Below, one piece after another: positions 1-4,278 of a DNA stretch of 5,823 bases. The stretch is from contig PEXM01000087.1 of NCBI GenBank assembly GCA_002779055.1, positions 1 to 5,823 of the forward strand. The letters run 5' to 3'. The stretch's first letter is position 1, and each line of letters opens with the position of its first letter. The stretch comes from Elusimicrobia bacterium CG08_land_8_20_14_0_20_44_26 (lineage in GTDB: Bacteria > CG03). Under the pieces are notes generated by a model. That model saw only the letters and a list, made by a program, of their open reading frames with translations, was not told the DNA's origin and did not search any database. A program made the position numbers and the translations under genes.

Positions 1-321
1 AAGGTCGACGAGCCGGCGCTCTTCTTCCTCGGACAGAGCTTTGGCAGACAATATTAAAATTGGAATCTGAGCGGTTCTCTTTGAAACCGTCTGCAATCTT
101 TTTATGACCTCGTAGCCGGAAAGTCGTGAGAGGTTTAATTCCATTACAATGAGGTCGGGTCTGTCATTAAGAGCGTGAAGCACCCCGCGGATTCCGTCGT
201 ATGCTTCCGAGGTTCTGAAACCTTCTTCCTGCAGATAACCTCTCAGCACATTTACCACCCCTTTGTCGCTATCCACGATTAAGACAAGCGGAGGTTTATC
301 TTTTCTTGATATTTCTGCCAT
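1..321 (-). CDS. Response-regulator receiver domain protein, 3' part beyond window, phosphoacceptor Asp replaced by Glu
   Basis: The first 107 residues (MAEISRKDKPPLVLIVDSDK...) are visible, and the frame stays open to base 1. The layout is that of a CheY-like receiver: beta1 LVLIVDSD (12-19), helix 1 ending in LRGYLQEEGF (26-35), beta3 PDLIVMELNL (55-64) followed by SGYEVIKRL (68-76), and beta4 IPILILSAK (86-94) with S92 at the conserved Thr/Ser position. Two key positions are abnormal. The phosphoacceptor Asp is Glu61 (codon GAA, bases 141-139), and the acidic pair of beta1 reads D17-S18-D19 instead of DD. The expected Lys of beta5 lies outside the window, as would any output domain. ATG at 321 overlaps the end of the DnaA-like gene by 26 nt in another frame and has a good ribosome-binding site. 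Receiver identity is firm. That it does not follow the normal Asp phosphorylation cycle is inferred from Glu61; it may be a locked-on mimic or a pure docking module. Confidence 0.9.
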   Translation of the reverse strand, partial: MAEISRKDKPPLVLIVDSDKGVVNVLRGYLQEEGFRTSEAYDGIRGVLHALNDRPDLIVMELNLSRLSGYEVIKRLQTVSKRTAQIPILILSAKALSEEEERRLVDL

Positions 322-2494
322 CGAACTCTTCCTTCAAAATCTTATATCCGAAACGCTGCTTTCCGAAATTTGCCGTATCCAAAACAATATTCAGATATTC
401 GTAACTCTGCTTTATATCACCGAAGGCAATGTATTCAAAACACAAACCTTCATCAACAAACATGCTGTTGAGCTTCTCATAAAACTCGTCCTCATTAATC
501 TTCGCCGCTTTCGGCGGGCCTATCACAATCGCCACTTTTATTTTAGCAGTATTTAGCATATTTATAAAGGATGTGTAATTCAGTTTCTGCGGATTATAGT
601 CCTGCTGGATGACAAATTCAAATTTGATGTGAAGACGATGTTTTTCAACAGTGGAATGCACGAATTTCACGGCGGTCTGGGCATCCGTCTCCGAGCCCTT
701 GGGAAAGAATATTGCGCATTGTATCTGTCTGGTGTATTCAACCTTTACGGACGGTTTCGGATGAGGCATCGGAGTTTTAAGAGGCTCCTCTTTTTCCTCT
801 TTGCTTTGAATTTCTTTTTTCTCTTCGTCTATTACCTTTATGGGCTCCTTGGACTGGCTTGCCGCAAGGCGCCTCAGTTCTTCAAGCGCAGCGAGCTTTT
901 CTTTGTCTTCCGCTTCATTTTTTTTCTTTTTCGGCCTCATTACATGACCGAATTTCCCCTTTCCGAAATCGGGGGGGGCATAGCGCTTGCAGGAATAGCA
1001 GTACCATCTGTCATACATCTCTAAGTACGATAGTTCGCTGCCGCAGTTCGGGCACTGGGTTTCGGGCGGCGGAGGAGGAAAATCACCCGGAGGACCGGGG
1101 GGCGGCTCGGATTCTTCCGAAACATCTGACGAAGAGGCGGGAAAGACGGGTGTTTGAGATGGTTTTTCCTTTTTATCTTTTGCGGGAAGGTCGCCCTTAA
1201 CTTTGCTTTCCTGCGCGGGGGCAAATTTATCGCAGGTCCTTTGAGCGTCCGCAGTCGCCTGAGGAGGTCTTTCTTCTTTCTCCGTCGGTTCGGCAGATTC
1301 TTCGCCCAAAAGTTCCGTCACAATACTTTTAAGTAAATCCATTGTTATTTCTTTTTGTGTCAGGGATTTGTAAATATTGACTTTATTCAAAACGCCCTCG
1401 AGTTCCCTTATATTATTCTTGAATTTTTTTGCCACGTATATCAGCATATCATTGTCTAATTCAAGTTCGGAAAAATCCTGCTCTATCTTCATTTTCAGAA
1501 TTCCCTCGCGCTCCTCGAGATCGGGCTTCTGAATCTTATTGACCAGCCCCCACTCAAATCTGGACTGCAAACGGTCGGTTATCTGGATGAGCTTTTTCGG
1601 CGAACGATCAGCAGTAATAATAATCTGGTTGTTTTTATGGTAAGCTCTTTCAAATATCAGAAAAAAGACATCCTGCGAAGTATCCCCTTCAAGAAACTGA
1701 ACATCGTCAATCAGCAAAGCGTACGCCTCGGAGAAATCATTTATGAGTTCTGTTTTATTCGTTGGCGAATTTTCGACTCTTTGAATCATTGACATCAAGT
1801 CCTGCGCCTGAATATAAAGAACTTTTTTATCCCTGTGATTCCGTTTTATAAAATTACCTATCGCTTGAATGAGATGCGTTTTTCCAAGGCCCACGCCACC
1901 CCATATAAAAAGAGGATTATATTTCGGAGTAAATTCGCGGGCAATATCCTGGCACGCCTGTTTGAGAAAACGGTTAAATGAACCTTCGTATAAATTACTA
2001 AACTGATATCTTTGATTAAGCGGAGGAATCCCCAATTTTTCCAGAACATTCACGGCTTCGCGCTTTTCCTTCGGTTTTTCTTTAGGTTTCTCTATAAGTT
2101 CCGCGGGGGCCTCGGGAGGCGGAGAAACTTCCGCGAAGCGTCCCTCTTTATAACCGATAGTGGCTGCGAAGCGTCCCGCCTCGCTTTCGGGCTTCTCTAC
2201 GGAAGGTTTAGGCAGCGGAGCAAAGACAGAATCCGCCGAAGCGCTCGGCAGTGTTTCTTTCTTTAAATATTCTTCTATGATATGCGAAATTTGTTCCTTC
2301 TCCGAAGTTGACGAGCCGTAAACGTAAAAGGCCTTTTGAAATTCCGAATCAAGACTCTTAAAAGGTCTCCCGCAAATTGGGCCGATGTGCTTTATTACAT
2401 TCATGCAGTCGGCGTCATTTCCATTGATTTTAACCTTGTATCTGAATCTTTTGTCCGATGTGGGACTGTAAACCAATTTATAACTCTTAATCAT
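296..2494 (-). CDS. DnaA-type AAA+ ATPase with zinc ribbon and novel flanking domains (no DnaA DNA-binding domain)
   Basis: This 732-residue protein is built in order as follows. Residues 1-78 form an N-terminal domain shared with the upstream paralogue (MIKSYK..., FKSLD, FYVYGSS). Residues 80-150 are a Pro/Glu/Lys-rich linker. Residues 158-397 are a DnaA domain III core: Walker A GGVGLGKTH (199-207), Walker B LLIDD (260-264), sensor I IITAD (292-296), arginine-finger box LQSRFEWGL (309-317, finger R312) and sensor II NNIRELEGVL (360-369, R363). A disordered, very Pro-rich stretch follows (400-480). A zinc ribbon comes next (C481, C484, C499, C502), then a basic and charged segment (518-585) and a C-terminal alpha/beta domain (586-707), also shared with the paralogue. 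The DnaA domain IV helix-turn-helix that binds DnaA boxes is absent, and domain I is replaced, so this is not the replication initiator itself. ATP binding and hydrolysis look intact. An Hda-like or other ATP-switch role is possible but unproven. The start is firm: an in-frame TGA lies two codons upstream, and both paralogues begin MIK. No Shine-Dalgarno is seen, so translation may be coupled to the gene ending 34 nt upstream. Confidence 0.93.
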   Translation of the reverse strand: MIKSYKLVYSPTSDKRFRYKVKINGNDADCMNVIKHIGPICGRPFKSLDSEFQKAFYVYGSSTSEKEQISHIIEEYLKKETLPSASADSVFAPLPKPSVEKPESEAGRFAATIGYKEGRFAEVSPPPEAPAELIEKPKEKPKEKREAVNVLEKLGIPPLNQRYQFSNLYEGSFNRFLKQACQDIAREFTPKYNPLFIWGGVGLGKTHLIQAIGNFIKRNHRDKKVLYIQAQDLMSMIQRVENSPTNKTELINDFSEAYALLIDDVQFLEGDTSQDVFFLIFERAYHKNNQIIITADRSPKKLIQITDRLQSRFEWGLVNKIQKPDLEEREGILKMKIEQDFSELELDNDMLIYVAKKFKNNIRELEGVLNKVNIYKSLTQKEITMDLLKSIVTELLGEESAEPTEKEERPPQATADAQRTCDKFAPAQESKVKGDLPAKDKKEKPSQTPVFPASSSDVSEESEPPPGPPGDFPPPPPETQCPNCGSELSYLEMYDRWYCYSCKRYAPPDFGKGKFGHVMRPKKKKNEAEDKEKLAALEELRRLAASQSKEPIKVIDEEKKEIQSKEEKEEPLKTPMPHPKPSVKVEYTRQIQCAIFFPKGSETDAQTAVKFVHSTVEKHRLHIKFEFVIQQDYNPQKLNYTSFINMLNTAKIKVAIVIGPPKAAKINEDEFYEKLNSMFVDEGLCFEYIAFGDIKQSYEYLNIVLDTANFGKQRFGYKILKEEFDGRNIKKR
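326..335 (-). promoter_or_regulatory. Ribosome-binding site of the receiver gene
   Basis: The minus strand reads GAAGGAAGAG, ending 4 nt before the ATG at 321. It is purine-rich and the only clear Shine-Dalgarno-like sequence before any gene in this window. It lies inside the last codons of the DnaA-like gene and supports the overlapping start. Confidence 0.7.
971..978. repeat. Homopolymer of eight G (C8 on the coding strand)
   Basis: Eight consecutive G on the plus strand encode A506-P507-P508, just after the zinc ribbon of the DnaA-like protein. A tract of this length can slip. A one-base change would remove the C-terminal domain. As given, the frame is intact and both flanks read as good protein. 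Confidence 0.9.
2133..2177 (-). repeat. Two 12-bp direct repeats encoding GRFA twice
   Basis: GCGAAGCGTCCC (plus strand) occurs at 2133-2144 and again at 2166-2177, offset by exactly 33 nt. It encodes GRFA at residues 107-110 and 118-121 in the linker before the DnaA core. The in-frame 11-residue spacing suggests a small internal duplication, possibly a short binding motif in a disordered region. Confidence 0.8.
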
Positions 2495-2504
2495 CAGTCA
2501 TCAG
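2491..2504 (-). repeat. Perfect 7-bp tandem repeat over the DnaA-like start codon
   Basis: The plus strand is TCATCAG twice, so the coding strand reads CTGATGA CTGATGA. Each copy holds an ATG. The upstream ATG (2501-2499) is out of frame and meets TAA after four codons. The downstream one (2494-2492) opens the 732-residue gene. The TGA at 2500-2498 is in frame with the real start and blocks any longer reading. Confidence 0.85.
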
Positions 2505-2518
2505 CGACTCAAAAGTCG
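2505..2518 (-). other. Short hairpin between the two paralogous genes
   Basis: The coding strand reads CGACT-TTTG-AGTCG, a perfect 5-bp stem with a 4-nt loop, directly before the tandem repeat and 10 nt before the start codon. It has no following T-run, so it is not a terminator. It sits where a ribosome-binding site would be expected, and a role in translational coupling or initiation is speculative. Confidence 0.4.
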
Positions 2519-2528
2519 GTGTAATCCA

Positions 2529-3533
2529 TTATTTGCGCGGAGACAAAATAATATCCGTTATTAGATTTAGATACCTGAATTTTTTATCAATATTGTCTTC
2601 CGCAATAACTTTCGGCATATATCCTTTTTTCTTTATTTCCTTTAATATGACATCCCCCTGCAAATCGGGAGCAATTGCAATCAGAAAATCAAAACTGCAC
2701 GATTTGATTTGATCAATAACAGCCTCTTTTGTCTGGGCTTTTTCGTATAGTATTTCCGCCACCGCCTTAAATGCAAAATTTATATTCTTCTCTTCGACTA
2801 TTTTGGTGATATTCTCCTTAACCTGAACCATCATTTCCTTCTTCTCCGCAGGACAGAAATATGCGACTTCTATGGTCTTTCTGCCTTTGACTTCGGAGGC
2901 CGGCGGCACCGGCTTTCTCTCTGGCGGCGCGGGAATGGAAACGTCGGAGGATGTTTTCGGCTCTTCCTTTTCTCTTTTCAAGACCGTTTTTTCAAACGAC
3001 TCTAAGACAGGCCTCTGAAGAGGCGCTTCGCTGCTTGAATCAGGCGTGAGACGTTCAAATTTTTCAATTACCGCAAGATGCGGAGGCGGGGTCTGCGTCT
3101 CCGCACGAGCGCCGCCCCGTTCAAATTTCTCTATGACTGAGGCAGGAATTTTTTTGCTTCGGCCGGAGGCGGGCTCAAATTTTTCTATTTCGAGTTTTTT
3201 ACCCTCTTTAGCGGGGGGCGGCTCTTTGACCGGCTCTTCGGGCGCTTTTTTCCCCGTGGATTCAATCACTGTCTTTGTCAGTTTCTCTTCTTTTCCGCCG
3301 GTAAGAACCTTTATTTCCTGCTCTACCAGCTTGATTATATTTTCGCTCGCGCCGTAAATATAAGCGCTCCATTGGTAATTTTCATCTCTGCTTTTGAATA
3401 CAACGCCTATCTTACCCCGGAAACTTTCGGCAAGCTTTAGAACTTCTTCCTTTTCGCCCGAGGAAAAAAACAGTATGCGCCTATCCGGAAAGTCGGGCGC
3501 GGGAGACGATTTTACTTCCCATGTTTTAATCAT
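2529..3533 (-). CDS. Uncharacterised two-domain protein, ATPase-less paralogue of the downstream DnaA-like protein
   Basis: I do not recognise a named family. The protein has 334 residues and no signal peptide or membrane segment, so it is probably cytoplasmic. Residues 1-77 match the N-terminus of the downstream protein: both start MIK(T/S)(W/Y), and VFKSRDENYQWSAYIYGAS aligns with PFKSLDSEFQKAFYVYGSS. Residues 80-218 are a Pro/Glu/Lys-rich, probably disordered linker with four IEKFE-like motifs. Residues 219-330 match the other protein's C-terminal domain: VAYFCPAE with CAIFFPKG, FDFLIAIAP with IKVAIVIGP, and FRYLNLITD with YEYLNIVLD. The strand-helix alternation suggests an alpha/beta fold. 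No catalytic motif is evident. The start is fixed by an in-frame TAG three codons upstream and by the shared MIK beginning. It has its own predicted promoter and is the first gene of a unit with the DnaA-like and receiver genes. A scaffold or partner role is inferred. Confidence 0.9.
   Translation of the reverse strand: MIKTWEVKSSPAPDFPDRRILFFSSGEKEEVLKLAESFRGKIGVVFKSRDENYQWSAYIYGASENIIKLVEQEIKVLTGGKEEKLTKTVIESTGKKAPEEPVKEPPPAKEGKKLEIEKFEPASGRSKKIPASVIEKFERGGARAETQTPPPHLAVIEKFERLTPDSSSEAPLQRPVLESFEKTVLKREKEEPKTSSDVSIPAPPERKPVPPASEVKGRKTIEVAYFCPAEKKEMMVQVKENITKIVEEKNINFAFKAVAEILYEKAQTKEAVIDQIKSCSFDFLIAIAPDLQGDVILKEIKKKGYMPKVIAEDNIDKKFRYLNLITDIILSPRK
2991..3188 (-). repeat. Four-copy IEKFE linear-motif repeat in the linker
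   Basis: The motifs are IEKFE at residues 116-120, 134-138 and 156-160, and a diverged LESFE at 177-181, at bases 3188-3174, 3134-3120, 3068-3054 and 3005-2991. Spacing is 18, 22 and 21 residues, with unrelated Pro/Ser-rich sequence between. Copies 2 and 3 share the longer form VIEKFER. Conservation of only the motif in a disordered linker suggests a repeated docking site for one partner. Confidence 0.85.
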
Positions 3534-3541
3534 AAGTAACT

Positions 3542-3571
3542 ATTTTACCAAATGTTATATCTTTCAGTCAA
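3542..3571 (-). promoter_or_regulatory. Predicted sigma70-type promoter giving a near-leaderless transcript
   Basis: In the 55-nt gap after the Crp-like gene, the minus strand has TTGACT (3571-3566) and TAAAAT (3547-3542) separated by 18 nt. Each is one mismatch from TTGACA and TATAAT. Start of transcription would be expected near 3535, two bases before the ATG at 3533, which fits the absence of any Shine-Dalgarno there. I see no TGTGA-type Crp operator or FNR palindrome in the gap, and no terminator hairpin after the Crp-like gene, so read-through from upstream is also possible. Confidence 0.55.
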
Positions 3572-3588
3572 ATTTTCGGAATAATGGT

Positions 3589-4269
3589 TCAGTAAATAAT
3601 TTTTTTCAAACCCTGCAGATTAAGAATCGCAATCTGCTTCTTCTGATATTCTATGTATTTTAATTCTCCGAGTTTGGCGAGCATCCTTGATATGACTTCA
3701 CGCGAAGACCCCACATTGCTTGCGATTTCCACATGAGTAAGCGGGAAATTTATAACAATTTTTGCGCCTTTTCTGATTCCGTACTGATGAGCAAAATCAA
3801 TAAGCACAAACGCCGTCCGCGCGAGAACCGAAGTATATGCGAGCGATTTAATCTCATCACCCGCTCTCTTCAACCTTTCAATCAGAGTGGCGATTATCTT
3901 GAGAAGCACATCCGTATTTTTTGATGTAAAATCCTTGAAGTTCTGCGCCTTAATAAGAAGTATTTTGCTCTTTGCCATTGCGAGCGCCGACGCCGACCGC
4001 CAGGTGCCGCCGAAAATAGCCATCTCCCCGAACACGTCTCCTTTATTCAAATATGACAGCACCTTTATGTGTCCCGCCGCGGCGGTTTTGTAAATTTTTA
4101 TCCTGCCCGAAATGACAAAATAAAGACCTTTCCCTTTTGACTTTTCGGAAAAAATAACGTCGCCTTTGTTGAAATGCTTGGCCACGCCGATTTTACCGAG
4201 TTCCGAAAGGTGTCTCTCCGAAAGGCCGGCGAAAACCGAGATTTTTTTTAACTCGTCGCTTCCAACCAT
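3589..4269 (-). CDS. Crp/Fnr-family cyclic-nucleotide-responsive transcription regulator
   Basis: This is a full-length 226-residue protein, typical for the family. Residues 8-115 form a cNMP-binding beta-roll (LKKISVFAGLSERHLSEL at the start, then HFNKGDVIF and YFVISGRIKIY). Its phosphate-binding cassette is FGEMAIFGGTWRSA, with E82, R91 and S92 matching E72, R82 and S83 of E. coli CRP. The dimer helix spans about 118-144. The winged helix-turn-helix is LTHVEIASNVGSSREVISRM (177-196), with R190, E191 and R195 matching the DNA-reading R180, E181 and R185 of CRP, so a TGTGA-like half-site is plausible. There is no Cys cluster for an Fnr-type iron-sulfur centre. In the dimer helix the CRP adenine contacts T127/S128 align with A136/G137, so cAMP specificity is not certain. 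The gene starts 9 nt after the cyclase stop and has no clear Shine-Dalgarno, so coupling is likely. The adjacent cyclase is the obvious ligand source. Confidence 0.95.
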   Translation of the reverse strand: MVGSDELKKISVFAGLSERHLSELGKIGVAKHFNKGDVIFSEKSKGKGLYFVISGRIKIYKTAAAGHIKVLSYLNKGDVFGEMAIFGGTWRSASALAMAKSKILLIKAQNFKDFTSKNTDVLLKIIATLIERLKRAGDEIKSLAYTSVLARTAFVLIDFAHQYGIRKGAKIVINFPLTHVEIASNVGSSREVISRMLAKLGELKYIEYQKKQIAILNLQGLKKIIY

Positions 4270-4278
4270 AAGTTTATA

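Noticed and set aside
1054..1112. G-rich plus-strand stretch that might form a G-quadruplex
   Set aside because: It is explained by the Pro/Gly-rich codons of residues 465-478 on the minus strand, and the G-runs are mostly short and irregular.
629..1336. Several plus-strand reading frames of 60-131 codons opposite the ATPase gene
   Set aside because: They lie antisense to a gene with clear domain homology, have low-complexity Phe/Arg-rich translations that mirror its Lys/Glu/Pro codons, and show no family signature or ribosome-binding site.
296..2494. Calling this gene dnaA
   Set aside because: The domain IV DNA-binding signature is absent, the N-terminal domain is unrelated to DnaA domain I, and the C-terminal half is foreign to DnaA.
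3534..3588. Rho-independent terminator after the Crp-like gene
   Set aside because: No GC-rich stem followed by a T-run is present in the gap.
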